Source of the DNA: Mageeibacillus sp. UBA5770 | GTDB lineage: Bacteria; Bacillota_A; Clostridia; Saccharofermentanales; Saccharofermentanaceae | Direction: 5' to 3' | Assembly: GCA_002418705.1 (NCBI GenBank) | Contig: DIEQ01000136.1 | Location: 1-13,528, forward strand | Length of the DNA stretch: 13,528 nucleotides | In this document: in pieces, positions 1 to 8,490 of the stretch | Position numbering within the stretch: the first letter of the stretch is position 1 | Layout of the letters: each line of letters opens with the position of its first letter | The notes under the pieces: model-generated | Databases searched by the model: none | The model's input: the letters and a program-made list of their open reading frames with translations, nothing else | Told to the model about the DNA's origin: nothing | Translations under genes and position numbers: made by a program

Positions 1-2
1 CC

Positions 3-1625
3 ATTACGCTGCAGGCAAAAGAAAGCCTTTGTCCCTGCCCGGAGATATATTGTGAACCTCGTCAGTGCGCTTTTGCCTCTGACTATTACAGGCGGCTTCC
101 AAAGGCGATATCGGAATTACTTATTCAATATGAGCTTACTCCTGAATCTGTATTGACTGCGGCAAAAAAGCATTCTTTGTGCCCGCACGAACTGATGCTC
201 GACATCTCACTCTATTGTGACGTAATCATCGGTGACTATAACCATGCGTTCAATCCGCGCGTTATGCTTGAGCGTTATTTCAACCAGCCGGAACTCCATC
301 ACGTACTGCTTGTTGATGAGGCACACAACCTCGTTGACCGTTCTCGCGACATGTATTCAGCAGCCCTGTTAAAGAGCACGCTGACGGAATGCCAGAAATC
401 TCTGCACGGCATGGACGCCCGTGTGGACGGATATATGGCGGACATAACTTCCTATTTCCAGATTCTGACTGACAGCATTATGCGCGGTGAAGACGGATTC
501 TCGCTTGTCGAACACGATATTCCCGCAAAGGATGTCATGACAGCTCCCTCTTTCCGCGCTGCACGCGTTGTACCTCGCATTTTATATAAAATGCTCTGGA
601 AGTTCTGTTACTTTGTGCGTCCGGTTCTCGATGCCCTGCCGCCGGGTCCGCTCCGTAAAAGTGTGCTCGATTTCTTTTTTGATGCCCGGTTTTTCCTGTC
701 GGTCCTTGAACTCTACTTTGATGATGCCTATGTCCTTACAGCCGAAGCTGCTGCAGGCAATCCATCAGCCGGCATCGGGACCGGGCTGATCATAAGTCTT
801 GCCTGCCTGGACGCCTCGTCGAAGATTCATCAGTCGATAACCGACAAGCATGCAGCAGTGTTTTTTTCTGCCACCCTGTCACCGACGCATTACTACACAA
901 CGATGCTTCTCGGTGACAAAAATACATCAGATGCAAAAACGCTGACCCTGTCGAGCCCTTTTCCACCGGAGAACCTGTCCGTCGGAATTTTAAATAACAT
1001 TAAAACAACATATCAGGAGCGAAACTTCAGCATCGACAAAGTGACTGATGCAATCATGACCGTTACGGAAGGAAAAATAGGTAATTATCTTATTTATCTG
1101 CCGTCTTTTGCATACCTTAAAATGCTTTCGGATGCAGTCAGAAACCGTCTCTATGCGGACGGAATTGATAATATTGAGTGTCTGATTCAGACGCCTTCGA
1201 TGAACCGAAGGCAAAAAGAAATTTTCCTGGATCGCTTTGAAGAATTCGGCAGCAGGACGCTGTTTGCTTTTGCCGTACTCGGCGGTCATTTTGGCGAAGG
1301 TATTGATCTTGTCGGAGAACGTCTCTCCGGAGTCATGATAGTAGGTGTGGGACTTCCTCTTCTCTGCCCGCAAAGGGAGATCATGAGGCAGTATTTTCAG
1401 GAAAAATTCGGGGAGGGCTTTGCCTTCGCGTATCGCTTCCCCGGCTGGGAAAAGGTACTGCAGGCCGCAGGACGCGTAATCCGCAACGAAGATGATACGG
1501 GTTTTGTTCTGTTAATGGACGAACGTTATGAAAAACCCGAATATCACATGCTTTTTCCGGAACACTGGCACTCTGTTACACTGGAAAACGCGGATGACCT
1601 GGTAAATTTCAGCGAAGGACTATAA
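3..1625 (+). CDS. XPD/Rad3 (DinG-like) Fe-S ATP-dependent DNA helicase, 3' part
   Basis: This is a superfamily 2, 5'-3' DNA helicase of the XPD/DinG group. The frame is open from base 3, so the N-terminus (Walker A and upstream) lies outside the window; about 540 residues are visible. Cysteine codons at 30, 36, 51 and 66, plus one at 180 (LCPHE), match the Fe-S cluster domain of DEAD_2-type helicases. The Walker B box LLVDEAHNL has its DEAH at 315-326. Motif III-like FFSATLSP, then GEGIDLVGERL, and motif VI QAAGRVIR (1461-1484) make up the C-terminal helicase domain. A TTG at 153 could be read as a start, but that would cut off the Fe-S cysteines, so it is not the real start. The gene converges on recO with 25 bp between the stops. 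The exact cellular role, probably DNA repair or structure resolution, is inferred. The family call is firm. Confidence 0.92.
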   Translation: MTLQAKESLCPCPEIYCEPRQCAFASDYYRRLPKAISELLIQYELTPESVLTAAKKHSLCPHELMLDISLYCDVIIGDYNHAFNPRVMLERYFNQPELHHVLLVDEAHNLVDRSRDMYSAALLKSTLTECQKSLHGMDARVDGYMADITSYFQILTDSIMRGEDGFSLVEHDIPAKDVMTAPSFRAARVVPRILYKMLWKFCYFVRPVLDALPPGPLRKSVLDFFFDARFFLSVLELYFDDAYVLTAEAAAGNPSAGIGTGLIISLACLDASSKIHQSITDKHAAVFFSATLSPTHYYTTMLLGDKNTSDAKTLTLSSPFPPENLSVGILNNIKTTYQERNFSIDKVTDAIMTVTEGKIGNYLIYLPSFAYLKMLSDAVRNRLYADGIDNIECLIQTPSMNRRQKEIFLDRFEEFGSRTLFAFAVLGGHFGEGIDLVGERLSGVMIVGVGLPLLCPQREIMRQYFQEKFGEGFAFAYRFPGWEKVLQAAGRVIRNEDDTGFVLLMDERYEKPEYHMLFPEHWHSVTLENADDLVNFSEGL

Positions 1626-1650
1626 ACGGCTTTTCATCCAATTTTCTGTT

Positions 1651-2427
1651 TTAGTCCTGGTTCTCCCGGGGGCTCCAGGTCGGCTGATCGAGCAGCAAAT
1701 CCATGCGCGTGTAATTTTTCTCGAGGCGGTCGCTCAGATAGCGCCTGCTGACCCGTGACATCTCATCGAGTATTTTGGGTGATACGGAAAATGAAAACAG
1801 CTTGGCAAGCGGAGCCTCATAAATATATACCAGCGCATCAATACAGCCTGAAGAAATGAGCTGATAACGGCCGGCATCTTTGAGACAAGAGGCCTTACGG
1901 CAGTACAGCCGGCACTTCGTATACGAAAAAGCTCCGTATTGCTGAGAATTCTTCTCCCCGCAGGCGCAAATACCCATATTGGATGAAAAACCAAGGAGAT
2001 CGGGAATTTTCCACTCAAAGACACTGACGATAAGGCGATAATCCTTATCCTTTTTCGTCAGTGCATAAAGTGCGTGAAGAAGCAGCGGATATACAGCGCG
2101 GCAGGATTCATTATCCACGCATACATCGGATGTTATTTCCAAAAGATGAGCTGAAGCCGTCAGTCGTTCAATGTCCTCCTGAACGGCTGTAAAGGGCTCA
2201 ACAATCTCGGCATCACGCAGGTAGTAATAATCGTGCGACTTCGCAAGAACGAAGTCACAGAGCATCAGAGCCTGTGTAGAATAAGAGAAAGGGCTTGAGG
2301 ATTTTGCCGCAGCAGGCGCACGTGCGCTTACCACGCCCCTGTCCTGCGTAAGTATGCTGATAATTCGATCTGATTCTTTGTAGAGGACACTTCTAATAAT
2401 CAGCCCGCGAACAGAAAGAAAGGACAT
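1651..2427 (-). CDS. recO: DNA repair protein RecO
   Basis: RecO is a recombination mediator. It binds ssDNA and SSB, works with RecR to load RecA at gaps, and anneals complementary strands. The 258-residue product has the usual RecO length. Its N-terminal OB-fold begins with a typical stretch (SVRGLIIRSVLYKESDRI), followed by a helical domain. A Cys cluster at C154, C156, C172, C176 and C181 lies where the family's zinc finger is found, although the spacing (CxC, then CxxxC) differs from the common CxxC pairs. The ATG lies 5 bp after the ybeY-era stop, with a GGAAGG Shine-Dalgarno inside the end of that gene, so recO is the last gene of the operon. Era followed by recO is the classic Bacillota order. 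No convincing terminator follows the stop. Confidence 0.93.
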   Translation of the reverse strand: MSFLSVRGLIIRSVLYKESDRIISILTQDRGVVSARAPAAAKSSSPFSYSTQALMLCDFVLAKSHDYYYLRDAEIVEPFTAVQEDIERLTASAHLLEITSDVCVDNESCRAVYPLLLHALYALTKKDKDYRLIVSVFEWKIPDLLGFSSNMGICACGEKNSQQYGAFSYTKCRLYCRKASCLKDAGRYQLISSGCIDALVYIYEAPLAKLFSFSVSPKILDEMSRVSRRYLSDRLEKNYTRMDLLLDQPTWSPRENQD

Positions 2428-2432
2428 ATCGG

Positions 2433-3953
2433 TTAATCATCCTTCCGGTATCCCAAGTCGTGAAGAAAGACGGGTTTGTTTTTCCAGTCGGCACGAACCT
2501 TGACATGCAGGTCAAGGAACACTTTACACCCGCACATTTTTTCAATGTTTTCCCGTGCTCTTGTTCCGATCCGCTTAATCATCTGACCGTTCTTTCCAAG
2601 AAGGATGGAACGATGGGATGTTTTTTCGCATATGATAGAGGCAGAAATGCGGATAAGATCCCTGTCATAATCATCTTTGGCGTCCTCAAGGAGACGCTCC
2701 TCGAACAACTCTATTTCTACAGCCGTTCCGTGAGGGATTTCCTCATTCGTATAATGAAGTATCTGTTCACGGATAAGCTCCGCAGCCAGGACTCTTTCGG
2801 ACTGATCCGTAATCTCTTCTATGGGGAAAAACCTGGGACCTGACGGAAGTCTGTCAACTATTTCTTTGAGAAGTTCCGGAACGCCGTCACCCGTTCTGGC
2901 CGAGACAGGTATGATAGCTTCAAAGGCAAAAAGATTATAATACTGCTGAATGATTGGAAGAAGGGATTCTTTTTCCACTGCATCCGCCTTGTTAATCGCA
3001 AGAATTACTTTCTGTCCCGATTCTTTTGCTTTGAGGCAGGCTTCTCTTTCAACATGGGAAGGACTGCCTTTAGTCGCATCGGCAAGCATTAAGATAAGGT
3101 CGGAATCTTTGGCGGCGCGGAACGCTACATCTACCATATATTCGGCAAGGGCGGATTTCGGGCGGTGTATGCCGGGTGTGTCAACAAAAACAATCTGCGA
3201 ACCCTCACCGTTGACGACAGAACGGATATTTTTACGGGTCGTCTGTGGCTTAGAGGATACAATGGCAAGTTTCATTCCTGAAATTTGATTCAGAAGTGTT
3301 GATTTACCGACATTGGGGCGTCCGACGATGGCGACAAAGCCGGAATGCGCTAATTCTTCCCGGTCAAATTGTGATGTTCTTTTATTTGCCGGCGTTTTTT
3401 GTGTTTCAGCTTCTTCCGGAATTGCTTCGCGGGAAATTCCCAGGTCATTCAGGATATTTTCCTGTTCTGATATCATTTCTTTCTCCTCATTCTTATCTAT
3501 GTGATCGAAACCCAGCAAATGCAGGGCTGCGTGGGTAGCCAGAAATGCGACTTCGCGTTCCATGGAGTGACCGTATTCCTTTGACTGTTCAAGGGCTCTG
3601 TCCAGTGAAATGAGAACCTCGCCTAAAGGCAGTTCACTTATACCGTCCGCATGAGGAATAACATCCGATGCAGCCAGCGGCTGTATCAGTTTCCCCTGCT
3701 TCATCTCGAGAAGCGGAAATGTAAGAACATCAGTAACCTGACTGACATCCCTGAATTCCCTGTTTATTTTTTTCATGTATTCCGGACCGACAAAATTAAT
3801 TGTCGTAGAAAGCACAATACTTTCTTTCAGCAGGCGTTTGTCCAGAAAAGAACGCTGCATGACCTTATCCATGGCTTTTTGGCACAGGGATTTGTACATA
3901 GCAACCTGTTCAGAATTAAAATGGCGCTGTTTATTTACGAACAGAAGAATCAT
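2433..3953 (-). CDS. ybeY-era: YbeY-Era fusion: 16S rRNA maturation endoribonuclease joined to ribosome-assembly GTPase
   Basis: One uninterrupted 506-codon frame encodes two complete proteins. Residues 1-174 are YbeY, a metal-dependent endoribonuclease needed for 16S rRNA 3'-end maturation and 70S quality control. It carries the zinc signature HxxxHxxGxDH (H141, H145, H151) and the conserved Arg68 region before TDVLTFP. Residues 175-204 are a polar linker. Residues 205-506 are Era, the GTPase that binds the 16S 3' end during 30S assembly: G1 GRPNVGKST (211-219), G2 PQTTR (236-240), G3 DTPG (258-261), G4 NKAD (321-324), G5 SAR (351-353), and a C-terminal KH domain with GKNGQMIKRIG (453-463). 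The ATG overlaps the pgpH 3' end by 23 bp, with GAGAGGG upstream, suggesting translational coupling. In B. subtilis, ybeY and era are separate, with dgkA and cdd between them; both of those are absent here. Both halves look fully functional. Confidence 0.95.
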   Translation of the reverse strand: MILLFVNKQRHFNSEQVAMYKSLCQKAMDKVMQRSFLDKRLLKESIVLSTTINFVGPEYMKKINREFRDVSQVTDVLTFPLLEMKQGKLIQPLAASDVIPHADGISELPLGEVLISLDRALEQSKEYGHSMEREVAFLATHAALHLLGFDHIDKNEEKEMISEQENILNDLGISREAIPEEAETQKTPANKRTSQFDREELAHSGFVAIVGRPNVGKSTLLNQISGMKLAIVSSKPQTTRKNIRSVVNGEGSQIVFVDTPGIHRPKSALAEYMVDVAFRAAKDSDLILMLADATKGSPSHVEREACLKAKESGQKVILAINKADAVEKESLLPIIQQYYNLFAFEAIIPVSARTGDGVPELLKEIVDRLPSGPRFFPIEEITDQSERVLAAELIREQILHYTNEEIPHGTAVEIELFEERLLEDAKDDYDRDLIRISASIICEKTSHRSILLGKNGQMIKRIGTRARENIEKMCGCKVFLDLHVKVRADWKNKPVFLHDLGYRKDD

Positions 3954-6018
3954 CCGGATACTTCACCCTCTCGTGGAAGACGCCGGCATATACCTGCAAG
4001 AACGAACGAATGATTAATTCGACATCATTGAAGGACAACCCGGAGTTAACTAATTGGTCTTGTTCAATTTTTTGTTTGATAAGCTTTCTAAACAAGTCTT
4101 CAGCTGCATCAAGTGATGTGATGCCTGTCGATTTGATTGCTGCTTCACAGGTGTCAGCCAGCATGACGACAGCTGATTCGCGTGAAGAAGGTATGGAACA
4201 GCGATACTTGAAGGTGCCCATTGACGGTTCGGCAAGACCTTTTTCAACAGCCAGGGCTTTTGCCTTATGGTAAAAATACGCCTGGAATGTAGAACCGTGA
4301 TGTTCCTGGATAATACGGATTATACTCGAAGGCAGCCTGTATCTTCTGGCAAGCCTTACTCCCTGATCAGGATGTGAAGTAATGATTCCCGCACTCTCTT
4401 CCGGCGGAAGATCGTCATGGGGATTCGTGCCGTTCTGCTGGTTCTCCGTAAAATACAGCGGTTTTTCAAGCTTGCCGATATCATGATAATACGCACCGAC
4501 TTTTGCAAGAAGCGCATTGGCCCCAATCGATTCGGCTGCAGAATCAGCCAGGTTGGCGACCATCATGCTGTGCTGAGAGGTTCCGGGAGCTTCCACAAAA
4601 AGACGCTTAAGAAGCGGATTGCCGGGCTGGGACAAGTCGATCAGGCGAACCGGCGAAACGGTGTTCGAAATAAGTTCAAAAATCGGCATGAAACCAATGG
4701 ATGCGATAACAGATACGGATCCCGCTATGACAGCCCATATCGCTGACATGAGCAAATCAGTGCGGCTTGACTTCAGCACGAGATTAATGCCGACGGCAGC
4801 TAAAAAACATGCGAGTGAAGTGAACAAAATGAGGGAGGCTGAATTATATTTCCTGCTCCTCTGCCCTGCTATCATTGAGCATACAAATATGCCGATAATA
4901 GAAGTGAAAACAAATTCAACGTCGAACTGGCAGATTGGAAGGATAATGAGAACCTGGAGAAGCGACAGTACGATTCCTGACTGGGCCCCTAAATAGGTTG
5001 CGGCAATAACGGCCGTAAAATAAACAGGGGAAATGAGCGTAGAAAAGCCGGAAAAATACACCGCGCATATGATAGGCACGATAAATGCCAGGGAAAGGGC
5101 AAGTATATCTCTCGGGTTGGTAACCAGTTCCGGTTCATAACGTGTCAGATAGATCCCGATAATTGTAAATACGATCATCATATAGGCAAAAATACCAAGC
5201 AGAAGAACCGTGTCAAAGCTGTTATTTTCTATAAGATCCAGATCGACAAGTGTCTGGTAGGTATTCTGCGTAATCACATCACCGAAACTTACAATTCTGG
5301 TACCTTTTTCAATCATGACCGGATTATTGACTGCAGAATTGTATGCCGCCTGCTTTGCTGCATTTGTGGCTGCTTCGTCATATATGGCGTTGGGCTTGAG
5401 GAAATTTGCGAGAAGAGAATTGACCAGTCTGGAGTTGGAAATATAGAGGGAACCACTGGATGAACTCAAATTGACTGTCAATTCATCAATTTGCGTTTTG
5501 AGTATGGAATCATCTATCTTGTCAGACAGAATCAAAGATGCAATGGATACCGACTGTGTCTGAATATATTTCAGAAGGGTTTCATCGGCAGTTATAAGCT
5601 GAAACGACTCGTCGTCTGTTAAAGTAATGCCAAAATCTGACTGAACTCTCTTGATAAAATTGTCGCTGACAACCCGGTACGTCTCTTTAACCGTACCGTC
5701 AGGATTCAAATTTGAGTTGCGGAGGTTAACACAGATGGAAAATAACCGGGTAAGATCTGAAACACCCTTCTCAGAAATCTCATCAGAACGAACATATATG
5801 GGTGCTACGGAACTCATGCTCTTCTGGGCACGTGTCTCCGTCTCATTGGAATCGACTACAGATCGGGGAGCTGTAATATCCACATCACTTATGGCACCGG
5901 GTGTAAGTGTGTATCGCTGAGGAATTGAACCGTAATAAACAAATCCGACAACAAAGAGTGCTAATAGTCCGACAAGAATTGCCGGAAGCAGTTTATTCAG
6001 GATACCGGAAGGTTTCAT
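3931..6018 (-). CDS. pgpH: PgpH/YqfF-type membrane HD-domain c-di-AMP phosphodiesterase
   Basis: PgpH-family enzymes hydrolyse the second messenger c-di-AMP at the membrane and so affect osmotic and wall homeostasis. The 695-residue product has the family architecture: one N-terminal membrane helix (about 11-30), a large extracytoplasmic 7TMR-HDED domain (about 35-265), and several membrane helices (about 268-450). A cytoplasmic HD domain follows. Likely metal ligands are H483 (in GTSQHSMMV), H512-D513 (HDIGK), H549, H573-H574 and D622 (LADTCEAA). The position before H483 is Gln where His is common in the family; this residue is not one of the core ligands. The ATG overlaps the phoH stop in an ATGA arrangement, with a strong GAGAGGGGGG ribosome site 10 bp upstream. 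phoH-pgpH-ybeY is a conserved Bacillota order. The c-di-AMP substrate is inferred from family members. Confidence 0.93.
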   Translation of the reverse strand: MKPSGILNKLLPAILVGLLALFVVGFVYYGSIPQRYTLTPGAISDVDITAPRSVVDSNETETRAQKSMSSVAPIYVRSDEISEKGVSDLTRLFSICVNLRNSNLNPDGTVKETYRVVSDNFIKRVQSDFGITLTDDESFQLITADETLLKYIQTQSVSIASLILSDKIDDSILKTQIDELTVNLSSSSGSLYISNSRLVNSLLANFLKPNAIYDEAATNAAKQAAYNSAVNNPVMIEKGTRIVSFGDVITQNTYQTLVDLDLIENNSFDTVLLLGIFAYMMIVFTIIGIYLTRYEPELVTNPRDILALSLAFIVPIICAVYFSGFSTLISPVYFTAVIAATYLGAQSGIVLSLLQVLIILPICQFDVEFVFTSIIGIFVCSMIAGQRSRKYNSASLILFTSLACFLAAVGINLVLKSSRTDLLMSAIWAVIAGSVSVIASIGFMPIFELISNTVSPVRLIDLSQPGNPLLKRLFVEAPGTSQHSMMVANLADSAAESIGANALLAKVGAYYHDIGKLEKPLYFTENQQNGTNPHDDLPPEESAGIITSHPDQGVRLARRYRLPSSIIRIIQEHHGSTFQAYFYHKAKALAVEKGLAEPSMGTFKYRCSIPSSRESAVVMLADTCEAAIKSTGITSLDAAEDLFRKLIKQKIEQDQLVNSGLSFNDVELIIRSFLQVYAGVFHERVKYPDDSSVRK

Positions 6019-6986
6019 GATTCGATTGCCCCCCTCTCTTTTCTGTCATTATAAGCCATGATGATTCTTTGTACCAATGGATTTCTGACAATATCTGCAT
6101 CGGAAAGTGATACAATGCCGATTCCGGGAATATCCCGCAGCAGAATCGATGCATCTGTGAGTCCGTTTCTAACACCGCGCGGCAGGTCAATCTGCGTTAT
6201 GTCACCGCAGATACATGCCTTTGCGTTCATTCCAATTCTTGTGACAAACATCTTCATCTGCTCAACGGTGGTATTCTGCGCTTCATCAAGCAGGATAAAA
6301 GCATCATCTAGTGTACGTCCGCGCATAAAAGCGAGGGGTGACACTTCAATCTGCCCCTTTTCCGTATATTTAAGAAAGGCATCTTCTCCGAGAAGTTCAT
6401 GCAGGGCATCATAAATAGGCCGCATATACGGATCAACCTTTTCCTGGAGGTCACCCGGCAGAAATCCCAGGCGTTCCCCTGCTTCAACAGCAGGCCTCGC
6501 AAGGATGATCCTTGATACTTCACGGTTTCTGAATGCAGCTACGGCCATGGCGACTCCAAGGAATGTTTTGCCGGTACCTGCCGGCCCGATGCACAGGACA
6601 AGTTCATTATGTTTCTGCGTATCAATATAAACCCGCTGTCCGAGCGTTTTTGCACGTATTGATTTGCCTTTTGGAGTTACAACAACAACCTCATCGCTGG
6701 TACTTCGAAAAGAATCCAGACGGTTTTCAAGCGAAAGCGTGCAGAAATAACGGACAATCTGTTCATCCATCTCCTCACCCGTTTTCAGAAAATAATCAAT
6801 GGATGACAATACCTCGTTTGCGTGGGACCTGTCAGAAGCCTTACCTGTCAGAATTACTCCGCCTTCTGACGTTTCAATCTGTACCGAAAATAAAGATTCG
6901 ATAATATTAATGAATTTACCGTTTCCGACAAAAAGATCATGAAGCCTGTCAAACGGTACTTTTTCCGTGTCATATGCTGCTGTCAT
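6015..6986 (-). CDS. phoH: PhoH-like ATPase (YbeZ)
   Basis: PhoH/YbeZ proteins are P-loop ATPases related to the helicase core of RecD. They are functionally tied to YbeY and RNA metabolism, although the exact substrate is not settled. The 323-residue length is normal. Residues 1-100 form the N-terminal small domain. Walker A is GPAGTGKT (134-141), followed by the family motif ILARPAVEAGERLGFLPGDL and Walker B ILLDEAQNTT (231-240), then CGDITQIDLPR (260-270). The ATG at 6986 has GGAAG about 13 nt upstream, which is rather long spacing. The stop overlaps the pgpH start by 4 bp (ATGA). The gene follows the second DUF881 gene after a 28-bp gap. It stands one gene away from ybeY-era, in agreement with the known ybeZ-ybeY association. 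Confidence 0.95.
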   Translation of the reverse strand: MTAAYDTEKVPFDRLHDLFVGNGKFINIIESLFSVQIETSEGGVILTGKASDRSHANEVLSSIDYFLKTGEEMDEQIVRYFCTLSLENRLDSFRSTSDEVVVVTPKGKSIRAKTLGQRVYIDTQKHNELVLCIGPAGTGKTFLGVAMAVAAFRNREVSRIILARPAVEAGERLGFLPGDLQEKVDPYMRPIYDALHELLGEDAFLKYTEKGQIEVSPLAFMRGRTLDDAFILLDEAQNTTVEQMKMFVTRIGMNAKACICGDITQIDLPRGVRNGLTDASILLRDIPGIGIVSLSDADIVRNPLVQRIIMAYNDRKERGAIES

Positions 6987-7014
6987 AATATCGGCATATC
7001 TTCCTTTCGCTTAC

Positions 7015-7710
7015 TTATATTTGTCGGTTTGTAAGACTGTCTTCCGACAGTTTGGGGATTGATACAGTATCGCTTGATGAAACTGTTATAACTGCAACCG
7101 TCTGAAGCTGTTCAATCAGATTATTGATGAGCTGCAGTCCCCGGTTGATGTTTTCTTCTTTATAAATAGCCCTGATGATAAACTGCGACGAAGCAGGATA
7201 GGAATTTCCATTAATTACTATCTGCGGATTTGTCGTACCCGTATCCCGGATCTCCGTCATGGCGACGATACGATCATTGTTTATACTTATAGCCAATGCA
7301 CCTGAGGCTCTTAGTTCATTAATCAGGAGAAGCAGTCTCGACGCCTTCACAGGAGCATCGGTACCCGGATCCATGACAACCTGCAGACCGCTTCCGGACA
7401 CATCCGTGAGTCCGGCAAAAACCTCGGCTTTCAGCTTTTCATCCATTATTGTCTGCAGGGATTTGTTGTCACCTGAAAGTTCAGCGCCCATGGATGTAAT
7501 AAGATCAGAAAGATTTTGATTCTGATCGGAAAGCTCAGCATTTTCACGCATGAGAGTCATAACCTGGTCCTGAAGTTCAGTGAGGTCCTGCCTGGCATAA
7601 TATGCCTGCAGATTGCTGGCATTAATATTTTTCAGCTGCAGTGCGATAAGAAGGCCAAGAATAAAGAATACAATGATAGCTCCGGTTGATAATGATAATC
7701 TATGCTTCAT
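7015..7710 (-). CDS. Membrane-anchored DUF881 family protein (second of tandem pair)
   Basis: The function of this family is not established. The 231-residue product has a basic N-terminus, one membrane helix (about 10-26), a coiled-coil stretch (about 38-75) and a DUF881 globular domain (about 88-222), probably outside the cytoplasm. Features shared with DUF881 relatives such as B. subtilis YlxW/YlxX include a GLQVVM strand, an INELRASGALAISINNDRIV segment and an IVINGNSYPASSQFIIRAI segment. It lacks the cysteines seen in its upstream neighbour and is the more divergent of the two copies. Its ATG overlaps the preceding stop by 4 bp (ATGA), so the two proteins are probably made in equal amounts and may form a heteromer through their coiled coils (inference). 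YlxW/YlxX genes lie near cell-division genes in Bacillus; here the neighbours are rluD and phoH. Confidence 0.82.
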   Translation of the reverse strand: MKHRLSLSTGAIIVFFILGLLIALQLKNINASNLQAYYARQDLTELQDQVMTLMRENAELSDQNQNLSDLITSMGAELSGDNKSLQTIMDEKLKAEVFAGLTDVSGSGLQVVMDPGTDAPVKASRLLLLINELRASGALAISINNDRIVAMTEIRDTGTTNPQIVINGNSYPASSQFIIRAIYKEENINRGLQLINNLIEQLQTVAVITVSSSDTVSIPKLSEDSLTNRQI

Positions 7711-8456
7711 TTTGGATCTTTTACCCCCAGTTCTTCACTCAATGACTCAACAGCAGCATTATCGGAAAACGCCGGAATGGATATGGCAGCATTTTGGGAG
7801 AAAGCGATTTCCACGCCCTCTGATATCCTGTATGCGATATATTTGTCATTTTTGAGTATATCATACGTGGCAGCTGGATCGCAGACAGCAGTAATAATAA
7901 ACGGAACAGGATAGCGACTGTTATTGACACGTATTGTAGGACCGGTGCAGCTGATGCTCGTTGTGCATACAATGCGTTCCCCGTTGATTGCAAGGGCTTT
8001 GGCACCCGCAGCTTTTAGCAGATCCACAAAATACTGCACATCCTGGGAGTGTATCAGGCTTGACTGATTCATGTCTGAGGTGTCGGTTATCGTTGAGTCA
8101 CTGAGCGTAATGGTAACACCGCCCCCCTCGACAACTGTAAGTCCGGCAAGTTCGCGGATCTCGGCAAGGGATGCAGCGAGCTCAGAATACCCCTGCTCAT
8201 TTAAGACATTTTCTGTGAGCTCATCTTTTTGCCCGGCAAGGATAATATTCTGCTCTTTTAACCTGCTGTTTTCACTTGTAAGATCGTCAAGCTGCTGCTG
8301 ATAGGCCGCATGCCTTGCCTTCGAAGAAGTAATCTGCTCCTGTACACTTATTCCTTCGCGTATCTGCATGGACAAAAAAGTCCCGAGCATCAGAAAAAGA
8401 ACCATGTACAGGAGATTTTCGGCTAGCCTGGAGTGAGCATTCGGACGTGAAGTCAT
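7707..8456 (-). CDS. Membrane-anchored DUF881 family protein (first of tandem pair)
   Basis: This is a 249-residue relative of the next gene and of B. subtilis YlxW/YlxX; its function is unknown. It has one membrane helix (about 13-30), a long heptad-like coiled coil (about 35-100) and a DUF881 domain (about 105-235). Recognisable elements are GLTVVEGGGVTITLSD, LLKAAGAKALAINGERIV and a TGPTIRVNNSRYPVPFIITA segment ending near the Asp-Pro of VCDPA. Cys164, Cys170 and Cys192 lie in the domain predicted to be outside the cell. It starts at an ATG 34 bp after the rluD-type gene with only a weak purine stretch (GAAAG) as ribosome site. The TM-coiled coil-globular layout resembles division or envelope scaffold proteins, but that is only a resemblance. 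Confidence 0.85.
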   Translation of the reverse strand: MTSRPNAHSRLAENLLYMVLFLMLGTFLSMQIREGISVQEQITSSKARHAAYQQQLDDLTSENSRLKEQNIILAGQKDELTENVLNEQGYSELAASLAEIRELAGLTVVEGGGVTITLSDSTITDTSDMNQSSLIHSQDVQYFVDLLKAAGAKALAINGERIVCTTSISCTGPTIRVNNSRYPVPFIITAVCDPAATYDILKNDKYIAYRISEGVEIAFSQNAAISIPAFSDNAAVESLSEELGVKDPK

Positions 8457-8490
8457 ACGCAGTCAATACACTTTCTTTCCATACAGGGGA

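Noticed and set aside
153..155. TTG as the start of the left-edge helicase
   Set aside because: The frame stays open to base 3 and encodes the family's Fe-S cysteines upstream of it, so the gene is cut by the window edge and does not start here.
1656..1679. GC-rich near-palindrome (CCTGG ... CCCGGG ... CCAGG) at the end of recO, a possible bidirectional terminator between convergent genes
   Set aside because: It lies inside the recO coding end and has no T-run on either side; the stem is interrupted. I do not call it a terminator.
3340..3440. Possibility that the YbeY-Era junction is a sequencing frameshift joining two genes
   Set aside because: Both halves are in the same frame with intact motifs up to the junction and a plausible polar linker. 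A frameshift artefact would usually leave a garbled stretch.
3651..4017. Open frames of 80-120 codons on the plus strand opposite ybeY and pgpH
   Set aside because: They are antisense to conserved coding sequence, have no recognisable protein features and no good ribosome site.
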